This document shows positions 1 to 12,474 of a DNA stretch of 64,000 nt, one piece after another; position 1 is the stretch's first letter, and each line of letters opens with the position of its first letter. The DNA lies in assembly GCF_047511655.1 (NCBI RefSeq), contig NC_133389.1, positions 128,037,973 through 128,101,972 of the forward strand, in the 5' to 3' direction. The translations under genes were made by a program, and so were the position numbers. This stretch comes from Castor canadensis (lineage: Eukaryota > Chordata > Mammalia > Rodentia > Castoridae). The notes below the pieces were generated by a model, which was not told the origin of the DNA, did no database searches, and worked only from the letters and a program-made list of their open reading frames with translations.

Positions 1-1269
1 AAATTTCATTCTTCTTCATGGCTGAGTAAAATTCCATTGTGCATAAATACCACATTTTCTTAATTCATTCGTCAGTGGTGGGGCATCTTGGCTGTTTCCA
101 TAACTTGGCTATTGTGAATAGTGCTGCAAAAAACATGGATGCGCAGGTGCCTTTGGAATAACCTGAGTCACATTCCTTTGGGTATATCCCCAGGAGTGGT
201 ATTACTGGATCATATGGCAGGCCTATGTTTAGTTTTTTAAGAAGCCTCCATATTGTTTTCCAAAGTGGTTGTAGTAGCTTACATTCCCACCAGCAGTGTA
301 TAAGGGTTCCTTTTCCCCCACATCTTCATCAACATTTTTGTTGGTGGTGTTCTTGATGCTAGTTACTCTAACAGGGGTGAGGTGGAATCTTAGTGTGGTT
401 TTGATTGGCATTTCCTTTATGGCCAGGGATGGTGAGCATTTTTTCTTGTGTTTTTTGGCCATTTGGACTTCTTCCTTTGAAAAAGTTCTGTTTAGTTCAG
501 TTGTCCACTTCTTTATTGGTTCATTAATTTTGGGGGAGATTAGTTTTCTGAGCTCCCTGTATATTCTGGTTATCAGTCCTTTGATGTATAGCTAGCAAAT
601 ATTTTCTCCTATGCTGTGGGTTGTCTCTTCAGTTTAGATACATTTCTTTTGCTATGCAGAAGCTTTTTAATTTCATGTAGTCCAATTTGTCCATCCTTTC
701 TTAGTTGCTGGGCTGCTGGAGTTCCACTAAGGAAGTCCTTTGCCTATACCTATTGCTTCCAGAGTATTCCCTGCTTTTTCGTTCTTTTGTGTACTAACTG
801 CAAGGTTTTGGGTCTGATATTAAGGTTCTTAATCCACTCTGAGTTGATACTATAAAGGGTGACAGGCAGGGATCTAGTTTCAGTTTTCTGCAGGCAGATA
901 ACCAGTTTTCCCAGCAACATTTGTTGAAGAGGCTGTCTTTTCTCCATTGTATGTTTTTGGTGCCTTTGTCAAAAATAAGGTGGGTGTAGCTGTGTGGATT
1001 CATATACGGGTCCTCTATTCTGTTCCACTAGTCTTCATATCTGTTTTTGTGCCAGAATCATGCTGTTTTTATTGCTAAGGTTCTATAGTATAGTTTGAAG
1101 TCAGGTATTGTGATATCTCCAGCATTGCTCTTTTTGCTGAGTATTGTCATGGCTATTTGCAGTCTTTTGTGTTTCCAAATGAACTTTAGGGTAGATTTTT
1201 CTATCTCTGTGATGATGTCACTGGGATTTTGATGGGAATTGAGTTGAACATGTAGATTGCTTTTGGTAA
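1..1269 (-). mobile_element. LINE-1 ORF2 3' part (5'-inverted L1, 3' segment)
   Basis: Read on the minus strand this is the C-terminal half of L1 ORF2 (connector and cysteine-rich region). Recognisable pieces include a Leu-Pro-Lys-Ala-Ile-Tyr stretch near 1255-1269, an [11 protein letters not shown] motif around 860-920, and [12 protein letters not shown] around 360-400. Many stops and frameshifts break it. The same ORF2 tail occurs in the copy at 55789-56813, which gives an internal comparison. The element runs off the left edge, so the end of ORF2, the 3' UTR and the poly(A) are not visible. It joins an opposite-strand L1 segment at about 1270. Confidence 0.93.
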
Positions 1270-2214
1270 CTGAAAGGGAAGGAACACTGCCTAACTCATT
1301 CTATGAAGCCAGCATTATACTCATGCCAAAACCCTACAAAGACACATCCAAAAAGGAGAACTATAGGCCAATCTTCTTAATGATCATCGAAGCAAAACTC
1401 TTCAATAAAATAATGGCAAACCGAATCCAACAACATATCAGAAATATCATTCATCATGACCAAGTTGACTTCATCTCAGGGATGCAGGGATGGTCCAACA
1501 TACACAAATCAATAAATGTAATTATAGCCCATTAATAGAAGCAAAGACAAGAACCATTTGATCATCTCAGATGTGAAAAAATCCTTTGATAAGATTCAGC
1601 ACCATTTCATGAAAAAATCTCTAAGAAAACTAATAGAAGGAATGTACCTCAACATTATAAAGGTCATATATGACAAACCTATAGCCAACATCATACTTAA
1701 TGGGGAAAAACTGAAACCATTTCTCCAAAAGTCAGGAACAAGACAAGGATGCCCACTCTCCCCACTCCTATTCTATGTAGTCCTGGAATTCCAAGCCAGA
1801 GCAATAAGGCAAGAAGAAGAAATAAAAAGAATACAAATAGGTAAAGAAATAGTCAAAGTATCTCTATTTGCAGACTATATGATCCTATATCTCAAAGGCC
1901 CAAAAAACTCTACCCTAAAACTCCTAGACACCATAAACAGCTTCAGCAATGTAGCAGGATACAAAATCAACTTACAAAAATCAGTGGTCTTTCTGTACAC
2001 CAACAATGAACAAATTGAGAAAGAATATAGGAAAACAATTCCATTTACAATAGCCTAAAAAAAAAAATCAAATACCTAGGAATAAACTTACAAAGGATGT
2101 AAATGACCTCTTAAGGAGAACTATAAACTACTGAAAAAACAGATTGAAGAAGACTACAGAAGGTGGAAAGATCTCCCATGCTCTTGGATAAGCAGAATCA
2201 GCATAGTAAAAATT
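1270..2214 (+). mobile_element. LINE-1 ORF2 reverse-transcriptase part (inverted 5' segment)
   Basis: Plus-strand L1 ORF2 reverse-transcriptase domain in two reading-frame blocks (1257-1535 and 1558-2058). Visible motifs are [55 protein letters not shown] and the catalytic box, here FADY instead of FADD, so the second catalytic aspartate is lost. It ends near 2214 within the codons for Ile-Val-Lys. In intact ORF2 that is only a few codons upstream of where the minus-strand segment at 1269 begins, so both pieces derive from one insertion. It is 5'-truncated inside ORF2: ORF1, the endonuclease domain and the 5' UTR are absent. Not functional. Confidence 0.93.
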
Positions 2215-3071
2215 AGCTTTCTGACACCTGCATTGTTTGCAGTATTTATTATTCTGTTTACTAAAATAACTGATGAGCAGTAAGCATAAAATAATAGTAA
2301 TTTTTACTTTTACTTAGGATATGGAGAAGGTACGCCAGGCTTTTACATAGAAAAGTCAGTAGAAGATAATGCTAGTAATATTTTCATAGCAGTTCTAATT
2401 TGATAACAATTTCAGATTTGGCACATGTGGGCCTGTTATTAGCTCTAACCTCTCATCACAGATCAAGAAACCACAGCCCAATGTTGTACTATAGCAAAGT
2501 TGGTCTGTGAGTTCATGGTCAGAATGTCCTAATTTACCTCCTACCCCATCTTCCACTTCTTCCCATGGTTCCCTGGCAGATAGATAATTTGGTAGAGGTC
2601 TTGTGCTTGAAATCTACCCCCTGCAACTTATTAAACACATGGACACAAGGACAAGTTCTATACACTTCTGGGCAATCACAAATTTGGACTATTCTGAGTG
2701 TTCATGTACCCACGTATTAGAGGAATAAACTTTTTAGAGCTAGTTAGAAGTTTTGAGAGGCAGGAATGTCTGAGACACAGTACAAGTGACATTTTTCACA
2801 CAAGCATTTTAGAATTCATTTCCCATAAGGCAATGGCTCTTCAAGTTGTCCTTGAAGTTTCCTAGTAACTAAGAACAGCGAACATCTGATGCTTTTGTAT
2901 TTGAAGGTAGTAGATTATTTTACAATCCTTCTGCATTTGAAATGCTATTTAAAATCAACATTGTTTCAAGCAATGTTCAGCAACAATACCTAATAACATT
3001 CCTGTATCATAAGAAAAATTAATTATGTAAGAGGAAAATAACATGCAGAACTATAATTCAAGGACCTACAG
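2215..3071. other. Unassigned AT-rich non-coding DNA
   Basis: No repeat family recognised and no reading frame above chance. The left edge is the 5' insertion boundary of the inverted L1. Confidence 0.5.
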
Positions 3072-3297
3072 CAGAAGTTGGCAAACTTTTCCTGTAAAGA
3101 GTGAAAGACAGTAAATAGTTTAAGCTTTACAGTACATATAGTTTCTGTTGAAACTACTCAGCAATGCCATCACAAAGTGAAGGCAGCCATAAACAATATG
3201 CAAAAGAATGATCATGACTATCCTCTAATAAAACTTTATTTATAAAAACAGACAGGGAGCTGAATTTGGCCTTCAGGCTGTTGTTTGCTGACCCCTG
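3072..3297 (+). mobile_element. hAT-Charlie non-autonomous DNA transposon (MER1-group)
   Basis: A 226-bp element with imperfect terminal inverted repeats. The left end reads CAGAAGTTGGCAAAC, and the right end reverse-complemented reads CAGGGGTCAGCAAAC (12 of 15 matching). The interior carries the typical 'AATAAAACTTTATTTA' and 'GAATTTGGCC' blocks of Charlie-derived elements. No transposase is encoded, as expected for a short deletion derivative. The flanking 8-mers (acctacag / atcaagaa) match only weakly, consistent with an ancient insertion. The exact subfamily name is not certain. Confidence 0.8.
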
Positions 3298-5158
3298 ATC
3301 AAGAAATCTATATTTTATAGGCTTTAAGTGGTGTGTGTGTATAAAGTCACCCAGTATGCTTGTTTTAAAAATGCTGATAATCTTCTGTTTAGTTTTATTT
3401 TTCTTTTAAATAGCCCCTACATATTTTAATACATTGACTGTAAATATAAGTGACAGGATACTTGTAGAGATATGTGTGTGGCCTGGCGAGAGTTCAGGTA
3501 GTGTGACTCATCTCAGTTACCTCAATCTACAAAATGGCATACACTGTCCTCATTTAATTGCTACTTCTGAACTAGCTAGCTTAGGAATGATGGTAAGGTG
3601 CACAAAAGACACAAAGTGCATAATATTTATTTAGAGATGACTTTGTTATATGTATCTGCTTCTTTATTTTGTGCCTTGAGAGTGCCAAGTTTCTATCCCA
3701 GCATCTTGTGTGGCCTCCTGAGTTATCTCTGCTTCTTTATCCGAATCATAAAGAATGATGCTTTCCCACAACTGATGGGTGTGGCAAGGAAAGCGCTACA
3801 GATATTCCAAATGTCTTCTGTCTAGCACTAAATGCTATTGAAGATGGACTTGTCCACACACTTTAATTGTTGCATATTGAGGACTGCCAGCCCTCAGACA
3901 ACCTGAGAAGGGAGATAAAAAGGAAAGAAAACTAACAAACCAGAAAAGGAAAGACCATAAAAGGTTAAAGATAATGGCTGGGTGGATAAGGGCAGACAAC
4001 GTCTTTAGCTACCATGAAAAGTATTAAGCCAATGTGTTTGTTGAATTTGTTTTGTTGGTGGTCACTTTGTGTTCATTCTGAACATCCAGCAGTTAGCTAA
4101 GTAAATACACATGACTGATGAAAGAAGAAAGAGAACTATTTTTACAGGGGCCATTAAACTTTAACTACCATCTGGCAGGGAATGATTAGAGAAGATCAAA
4201 ATTAAGGCAGTCAACACAAATGCTGTGTGAATACCTCAGGGAATTAACATGGATAAAGACAGTGAACTTGTGGTTAAATAAAGAGACAGACATAAGAGGG
4301 AAGTGGTGAACACATCCTTTATAGCTTTGGACCTCATGGCCACATTCATTGCCAAAGGAGCTCAAAGCAGGGAAATAACAAGGAGACCATGAGAAAATCT
4401 GAAGCACCTGGAAATAATCTGATGCTCTGTACCAATCATAAAAAAGAAAGTTAAAGAACTACACAGTACCATATCATTTGGGCTTCCTCTCTGCCCAGGA
4501 AGGAAATGTTTATAGAAGAAGTGTGTGTAAATTGGCAGGTAGTTAATATTCAGATTAGCCTACTATTTAAAAGTAGGAAATGGTTGTATATACTGCTGGG
4601 AAAAAACCATTTGGAGCTATATCCTTGTGAACACTAAAGACTCTGTAATTTCAGGAATCACTATTTGCCTACTAATTGAACAGTCACCCAGCAGGTAGTT
4701 CGAAAGAGAAGAAGGGGAGTTGAACCTTATTCTTTCAGGGCTGAGTCTCTGTCTTCCATCAATTGATAGCACAGTGCTTAACCCTAGGGCAACTCCACCC
4801 TGTTAAAAGCACACATGAAAGATTCCTGGAGAAAGTCCCTTTTAAGGACTATATACAGATGGACTCAGGAGGCCAACCTTCCTAGCATCTGAAAGAGGAA
4901 CCGCGACAGGAGAGCAGTGCTGAGCAGGCCAATTACTCAGCAATCAGTTCTGAGATAAGGGTTTCTCCTTAGGAAAGTCTTGGGCTCTAACTTTGATTGC
5001 TGGAGTGATCAAGACAGGTTTGGAACAATTGAGCTAAAGCAAGCCCACCTTAGTATCAACATGGAGATATCTGGAAGGAAGAAAGCATGTATTCACATGG
5101 GGATTAATGATGCATGGTTTCTCTATCTCTGTGATCTCTGTCTTTCTCTCTCTCTCTC
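3298..5158. other. Unassigned single-copy-like DNA
   Basis: AT-rich. A weak MIR-like stretch lies near 3500-3610 (pattern 'cctcaatctacaaaatggcat'). No supported gene; the short frames here have no recognisable family. Confidence 0.4.
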
Positions 5159-5495
5159 TTTTTTTTTTTTTTTTTGGTGGCACTGGGGTTTGAACTCAGG
5201 GCCTCACACTTGGTAGGCAGGCACTCTACTACTTCAGCCACTCCACTAGCTTCCACCAGCTTTTGTTTGTTTTTTGGCGGTGCTGGGGTTTGAACTCAGG
5301 GCCTCATACTTGCTAGGCAGGTGCTGGTACTGCTTGAGCCACTCCACCAGCCCCACCAGCCCTTTCTTGTGTTTGGTATTTTCAAGATAAGTTGTCTTGA
5401 ACTATTTGCCAAGCTGGCTTTGAACCTCGATCCTTCTGATCTCTTTCTTCCTCCTGAGTAGTTAGTATTACAGGCATGAGCCACTGGTACCTGGC
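5159..5495 (-). mobile_element. Composite SINE: 7SL module with two ID-like modules
   Basis: Minus-strand SINE with poly(T) at 5159-5175. Two successive tRNA-derived ID-like modules lie at about 5176-5260 and 5275-5354, each with the 'GGTTTGAACTCAGGGCC' B-box region. They are followed by a B1-like 7SL module at about 5360-5495, ending in the complement of the conserved 'gtggctcatgcctgtaat' head. A 'ccaccagcc' repeat at 5345-5363 marks the junction. Most composites in the window have one ID module, so the doubled tail is unusual. A CT-rich microsatellite (5142-5159) adjoins the poly(T). Confidence 0.9.
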
Positions 5496-5574
5496 TCTGT
5501 GGTTTCTTTTTATTTAAGACTTCCTCTGTAACAAGAGTCAAGTGTGTTTCTGGTCATTATTTAATTTAAACTTT

Positions 5575-5700
5575 TTAAATCATCAACACAATCCTATGAG
5601 ATTAAATAACTTGTCCAAGGGTAATGTCACATAGTTAGTAACTGTTAGTGTCAAGATTCAAATCTAGGTCTTCTTCCCTATACAGTTGTCATGCTCCTAC
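5575..5700 (-). mobile_element. MIR SINE fragment
   Basis: Matches the MIR core in reverse: 'taacttgtccaagg..atgtcacatagttagtaact' followed by 'gattcaaatctaggtc'. Old and diverged. Confidence 0.65.
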
Positions 5701-6825
5701 CTACCATGACATAACATCCGTCCTTTGGTTCTATTCTCTCCACTGGTTCCTAGCACAGTGGCCTTTACACTTTTTCCTTCTTGAATGAGACTGGACCCAA
5801 CTTCTCTTACAGTCAGAGTGTTAAAAATAATGGCTACAGTCTAGGAGAGTGTTGGAGCACACCTGCTGTGTCTCCCTGCGGCAGGAAGCAGAGGTTCCCT
5901 GCACAGCCAGGGAGACAGAGCCAAGTGGGACCTGCAATTCTTCGCCACCAGGACAGGAATACCTGGGTCAGGCCACTCTAAGGGCTTCTGCAGATGAGAA
6001 CCAGTGAGAAACAAAACAACTAAAAATTTCAAGCTTTCAATAATGCTTGGTATAGCTTGGTGATGGCATATAAGAACATTTACCCTGTTTCTTATTTTTA
6101 GAATGAAGTATTCTAGAGCAAAATCTATTCTAATTAAAATTCAAGTAATGGCACAATTCATGCACATATACCCAAAGTATAAGAAAATGCAGTGTTAAAA
6201 AGCAAGATAATTCAAATGTGTGCCAGAAACCTCATCGCTAACACATTTCCTTCTGCCTTTGTACTTCTGGAATCTCTAAACATCTGGTGATTTTACCATC
6301 AGGAAACAGTGCAGTGTCCATCTGTTAAATCAGGATTTGGCTTGATTCACCTGGGAGGATCAACCAGATGTGGGCGTCCTTTACATTATTAATGATTTCA
6401 GTGTTCCCTTTGTACATGGCCAGGAGGGCACAGTGTGAGGTGCAACCTATAAATCACTAAAAAGTGAAGAAGTCATATTTTACTTTATTTTGGGCATAAT
6501 GAAGAACATTTTTTAAGTCAGAGCATAAATCATTAGGAACTACTTAAAATTTTGCCACTAGAAGACTTTGAGCAGATTTTTCTTTTTTCCTTTGACAGAA
6601 AAAGCTTGGCAAATAGTCCCTCAACACACACACACACACAAATAAAGACATTCCCTAGATCTCTCAACTTGGTGGAGGGCTGTGTGAGCTTTACAATTTG
6701 TTTGTAAATAGCTTCATACAAAATTTCAATCTGAAGTCTTTCTTATCCCATCATCGCTATTAGTCATGCCATATGCACAAAGTCCCCGTGACAAAGTGCT
6801 GACTTCAGTAGTTTTGGTGCTTTGA
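5701..6825. other. Unassigned DNA with a short CA repeat
   Basis: No gene. A short (CA)n tract lies at about 6625-6641. The GC-richer stretch 5860-5985 has overlapping short frames on both strands with no recognisable protein. Confidence 0.4.
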
Positions 6826-7045
6826 GACAACATGGCATAATGATGCTGTCCTAGGCTCTGTCCATCATGACAGGGACCTTTGGTAAGTTACTCCGTCTTT
6901 CCAAGTCTCACTTCTTAAGTAAAATGGGGATGGGTGGTAATGATAACAGCTACTTCCTAGAGTTTTGTTCAGGATTGAAAGTGATGAGGCGTATAACTGG
7001 GGTGGACACATAGTAAGAACTCAGCAAATCTAACTATTATTAAAT
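6826..7045 (+). mobile_element. MIR SINE
   Basis: Good MIR order: 'catggcataatg' head, 'ggtaagttactccgtctttccaagtctcactt', 'taaaatggggatgg', 'taatgataacagctacttcctagag', then 'acatagtaagaactcagcaaat' tail. Confidence 0.8.
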
Positions 7046-7189
7046 TATGAGACACTATGAGCAAGCTGCTTATAAAATACTTTTCTCAGCAAAACTGATA
7101 TGTCTTTGCTCCTATAAGAGCATAGCTTTCCCCATCAACCTCCCCCACCACAGTGTTGCACTGTCACAATTGATGGGCATATGTTGACT

Positions 7190-7832
7190 TTGGGTGATGA
7201 CCTCATCATCCAAAGTACAGTTTACGTCAGGATTCACTCTTGGTGCTATACATTTTGTGGGCTTAGACAGTTGTAAAGTGTCATGTATCCCCCATTCCCT
7301 ATCCTAAATATTCTCTGTGCTTTGTCTATTTATCCCTCCCTTTTCCCTTCCCTAACCCCTGGCAACCACTGATCTTTTTACTGTCTCCACGATCTTGCTT
7401 TCTTCAGAATATCATGTAGTTGGAATCAGTCAGCATGCAACCTTTTCAGACTGGCTTCTTTCACTTAGTAATATGCATTTAAATTTCCTCTATGTCTTTT
7501 CATGGTTTGATAGCTCATTTATTTTTTAGTGCTGAATTAAATAGTCCATTGTTTGGATGAACTATGGTTTGTTTTCTGTTCACCTACTGAAGGACATCCT
7601 GGTTGCTTCCAACTTTTGGCAGTTATGAATAAAGTTTCTATAAACAATTTTTAGTGCAGGTTTTATGTGAATGTACATTTTCAACTCATTTGCATAAACA
7701 CTAAGAAGTATGATTTCATGGCAAAAGTGTATTTAATTTTGTAAGAAACTGGTAAACTGTCTTCCACAGTGGCTGTACTATTTTGCATTCTTACCAGCAG
7801 CGAAGAACAAGAGTTCTACTCAATTTTGCTGT
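7190..7832 (-). mobile_element. Ancient mammalian L1 (L1M-type) 3' end
   Basis: Clear L1M-type 3' sequence in antisense: 'ccctggcaaccactgatctt', 'tcacttagtaatatgcattt', 'cctactgaaggacatcctgg', 'gtaagaaactggtaaactgtc', 'cagtggctgtactattttgc'. It predates the rodent-specific L1s elsewhere in the window. No usable coding capacity remains. Confidence 0.85.
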
Positions 7833-9855
7833 GAACCAAAAACTGCTCTAAAAATAAAGTCTATTAAAAATTTTATAGATAGCCTTTTTTTGGCAAAATA
7901 TTATCTTTTATGAACTGCTTTTGTTCATTGTCTGAATCAGTAGTCCTGTGGTTCGCTTTAATTTTTCTAAGTTTCTAATTCTGTGACTATGTTGGCAAGA
8001 ATTATACTTATTGCCAAGATTATTAATGCTTGTAAATATTATAGAGGTGTTAGTTTAAAGAATTGTCACTGTTTTCTCTGTGGTTATTTATTGAGAGCTT
8101 CATATGGCCAGGTCTGTATCAGAGGCTGAGACACACATGCAGGTTAGGACAGGAAGGAACATCAGATAACCTTTGGTATTGGAACTCTGAGATATAGTTT
8201 ACACTCTAAATTTGTCAAAAAAAGAGAATTTTAAGATCCTCAAAAATAACTTGTATAATACGTAACTCTGGAAGAAATAGAGCTTTTCCTTATTTCCCTC
8301 ACGAGGGCCCTACATGTGATAGAAAAATCACATTTCACATCTCTCTCTGTTGTGCTGAGCCACCACTTTTCCTACCCTAGTTTGTGTCAAGTGGATTACT
8401 ATAATAAAGATCTTTGCTCCCCACTCTCTCCCAAGCCCGGAATGCCTGGCTTAAGTATTTACTCTTTCCTCCTTCCCCTCCCTTATCTCTGATTTGTGCC
8501 CTCATCTGACTCTTGTCTCTGCCTGGGCGCAAGTGGGACACTTAGCATGATTCTAGCTTCCCTCAGTCAGGATTAAGGGTATCCAAGAGCTAACATAGGG
8601 ACACCCCATACATCTGTGCTTCAGACGCCCTCCGCTATTCCCAGCCTGCGTCCCTTATCCCTCCTTCTCCTTGTTCACAAAGTGCCATCACTCTCACCAT
8701 TCTTCTCTTAATCCTGTTGGTATTGCCTACAACTTGTGTTTTAGAGCTGGGAAGCCCTAACTCCCTCCTTCTGGCATGAAAGAAGGGGAAAGGCAAGGTT
8801 CCTGCCCCCTTCCAGGGCTACGGCCAGCGGGCAGCCTCACAAGCATCTCTACTCCATTTTCTGAACTTGTTTTCCAAGAAATATTGAGTCAAGCTGGTGT
8901 CATTTTCTGCTGTGTTTTTGGACTCCATCCTCTGCCTGCACTTGATGTTAAAGGGAATTCTACGGCTGCTCTGAGGTGTACTGATTTATGAGTCAAAGTT
9001 AGGAACATGGCTTTTTATTGAAAAGGGATGCTGGGGAAGAGAACTAGAGCCTACTTAATTGACTATTCTCCAACAATGTTTTATCCAGATTTTTCTGGAT
9101 ATAGCTATATTTGTGGGAACATTATTTAATTGGATTTGTATTCAATTGATCTTATTACATGTAGCTTTATATAGGGTTCTATGATTGGTACCAGATTCAA
9201 ATACCACCCAACCATAAACTGACCTTTGCCTTTGCATGTGAGTGGGGGAGGAAAAGGGATATGGAGAAAACACTAAACATCGGGTGCTGTCAGGTCAGGG
9301 TCCTGGGCACTGCAGGTACCGTGGACTCTGTCTTTTATGATTGTGCCACAGGTCCTTTTTGGAGAACTTTCCAGGTGCCCTTCAATTGATTCCTAATACA
9401 ATAGCCTAAAATCTAGAATTCTACTTTTTCCCCCTGAAATCAAGCCAAATTCCTTTCTGTTCATATAGCTAAAAACTGAACATGAATTAAAGAAAAAATG
9501 GAGAATATTATCAGAATACTGTTTATTTCTCTATTGATATTGCTGACAAGGACACACCAATATCTTAATTATAAATAGCTGTGAGTGAAAATAATAATTG
9601 AACTCGGCCCCTCATGTTTAGTTTATGATTTCATTATGTAAAATTATTAAGTGACAAATATTGACTCAGAAAATATAATTCAGATTTAGAGAACAATGGA
9701 TTGAAACTGGAAACAATTTAGGAAATAGTTAATATTTAGAATATTTTTCCATACACACATACACACAGAGAAAAGGGAATATAAAATATGTTCTATATGA
9801 TAATCAGATATAAAAATCTTCTATGAGATGGCATTGAACATACTTTGAATTTTTC
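7833..9855. other. Unassigned non-coding DNA
   Basis: No repeat or gene firmly recognised. 8340-8980 is more GC-rich and holds a 71-residue frame (8776-8991) without recognisable features. Confidence 0.4.
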
Positions 9856-9962
9856 TTGAGACAGCCTTTGTATGTTGCCTGGGCTGGCTGTGAATTCTTG
9901 GACTCAAATGATCCTCTTGCCTCAGCCTCTTCAGTACTGGTTTGCACCACCACACCCACTCC
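9856..9962 (-). mobile_element. 7SL-derived (B1/Alu-like) monomer SINE
   Basis: A single 7SL monomer in antisense: 'gagacagcctttgtatgttg', 'cctgggctggctgtgaattc', 'tcctcttgcctcagcctc', 'caccaccacacccact'. There is no tRNA-derived module, so it is an older B1-like or proto-B1 element. Confidence 0.8.
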
Positions 9963-10184
9963 TATACTTTGCATTTTTAAGCTTTCAAATAGGTTTTCAT
10001 CATTTAGTAGATTTCATTATAGCGTAAAATCAACTTCTATCCCAAGATAAAACAGAAAATGTAAGTAAAAAGCTAGAGAGATTGGTTTAAATGAGGAAAT
10101 TCCCATGTAAGTTTCTAAATAGAGATCATTAAAACAAAAGAGATTTCTAGGGGCTTAAGGAGGTGCTACTTTATGGAAAATGGT

Positions 10185-10300
10185 AGTAACAGTATAATTT
10201 TTTGAGCACCTACTTTGCACCATTCATAGTGTTAACTGCTTCACATTGGTTCATTTTATCATATATTCCTCAGCAGAACTCTCCAAGGTTGGCAAGTTGC
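10185..10300 (-). mobile_element. MIR SINE fragment
   Basis: Antisense MIR: 'ttttgagcacctactttgca', then 'gttaactgcttcacattggttcattttatc' and 'attcctcagcagaactct'. Confidence 0.65.
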
Positions 10301-10519
10301 TCCAGAGACGCTATTGCTTGTAGTAGTAGGATATACTAGCTTATAAATTCCACATAAAGTTTAGTTAACAGTGTAGTGCTTCCTCGTCTTGGAGTTTACC
10401 TTGCATCTGCATTTATAGCTTCTCTTGAAGTCAAAGGAAAGAGAGCTACTCCAATAGCATGGCCAATTGCAAATGCCTCCTTATCTATTCCCTGTTTAAC
10501 ATTATTGACCTTCAGCCCC

Positions 10520-10985
10520 GGTAGCACACAGCAGTTAGAGAGAGGTCTTCACAACCCTGCTTAAAATCTTTCAAAGACTTCTTACTGCACTTCAGAAAAC
10601 CCAGATTAACAGCCTCTAGAAGGTCTTGCATGATCTGGTTCCAACCACATTGCTTCTTCCTTGCTCTGCCTTGGCCACTTTGGATTTCTGTGGGTGCCAG
10701 GAACACCCCGGAATCCCTGAGCACTTTCCAACTGTTTCCTCTTCTCAGAAAACCCTAGGCGCTACTCATCTTGTAGACTGTGGCTTAAATGCCATCCCAA
10801 AGGGGCTCTTTCTAGTTAACCTTCAGTGCTTCTAACTCATTCCCTTCACTGCATATATTACAATCTGTACTTGCATGTTTGCTGATTTCTCCACAGATTG
10901 TAAACTACACAGGGCAGGGAATGGATACCTATGTATACTTTGTGCCTAGTCCTATAGGAGCTTCATAAATCCTGTGCAATTCATG
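10520..10985 (+). mobile_element. LINE-2 3' end
   Basis: Recognisable L2 3' region: 'cttaaaatctttcaaagac', 'ggtcttgcatgatctgg', 'ccttgctctgccttggcc', 'ggcttaaatgccatccc', then 'gtaaactacacagggcaggg' and 'gtgcctagtc'. The short open frames at 10376-10835 are relics within or beside it, not genes. Confidence 0.8.
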
Positions 10986-12470
10986 GATAGGTTTTTGAGT
11001 GCTAGGAGGCTGAACAGGAAACTGAATTTGATAGAACAAAGCTGAGACCTTAATGACTTCAGGAGAAAAATAACATATTAGAGGGTTTAGAGTACTTGGG
11101 CAGAACTTATTTGGTGACTCAGGATGAATTCCCAAACCTTAGCCTGGAAAGCTACCAACCAAACCCAGAGGTGGTCACAGGTTTTACACCGTTCGCAGGA
11201 TTGTTGTATGCTTTAACCAACTGTTTTGTAATTCTTTTATTTATCATAAGTTTCATGATTAAAACCTCAACATTTTGAAAAGTTAGGGAACTGGGTCCCA
11301 AATGTCTTATGCTAACTTTCTCTTAGCCCTATCTGTGCCCCAGGGGCCCAAAGGCTGTGACAAAAAAGCACTGTGCATAGAACATTTACACGCCTGATGT
11401 AGTACATGGCAGTTGCAAGGCAGAAAGCCAGAGGTAATGAGCGCTGTGAGAGTTCTGGGCAGCTCTTGTTCGCAGCTCTTCCCGACTGTAATTGAACTAT
11501 CCCCTCCTGATCCTTCAGGTGCTATCAGCATGATTTTCTGCAGACTTCAAGAAAATCCCTGAAGGGCCAACGACACTTTCTTGGTGTTAAAATCCTTATT
11601 TCAAGTGAAGCTAAATGTTTGGCTCCTGAGTATTTTAGTAAAATTCAAGGAAAGGAAATTCTAAGTTGCAATTCCCTGTCTTGCACCCCAAGACGAAAAC
11701 GAAGAAATAGATCTTTATACCTATTTATTGTCGAGGTAAAAGAAATGCATAATATTTAGGTTATGCAGGGGTGAGTGGAAACTTGGTTTTCCAATGTAAA
11801 GTCACAATATATTTGGGATTCGTGTTTTTTTCAGTAGTTTTATGGAAGGGAAGGTAGAAGGGAATTGATGTTTTATTAAAGAAAAAGTGTGACGTCAGTA
11901 TATGAGCCCTCTAAGAACCTTTTTGACAAGAAGCACTGTCTAAGCCTAGCAGTGACTTCAGTAATGCTTCTTAGAAGTGGAAATCTGGCTTCTCTTCACA
12001 AGTGAAGCTACATACACTTCTCTCAAACAATAAGAAGTTCCAAAAGTGATGTCTCTTTCTTAATCCACATTTGTCTTACACATTCTGTTATGTCTACAGG
12101 CATTTTTTTTTCTTGCCAACACTAGCTAGAAATTGGTTTAATTAGCTTCAAGTGCCACTCATAGGATTAGGAGTAGAGAGAGTGCTTAGTACTTGTGGAA
12201 TCAGTAAAAGGCCCAAGCACAAAATGAAGATGCTAAAAATTCTGTCCCCTGTCACTGTCTAGAGTGGCCTTAAGCAGAGGAAGGAGACCTTCTACCTACT
12301 CTTCCTACACAGCTTGGAATCCTAGCATTTAGCTCTGTCTGCAATTTGTCCTTTCTCTATGTATATTTAAAATAATTAGCTTTCTGAAAATAAGCCTCAC
12401 TAGAATATACATTTACATATAAAATTCCCTAACAATAATGTTGACTATCAGTTTGTGAACTCACACCAAG
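10986..12470. other. Unassigned non-coding DNA
   Basis: No repeat family or gene recognised. Short frames at 11096-11278 and 11307-11531 have no recognisable domain. Confidence 0.4.
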
Positions 12471-12474
12471 AACT

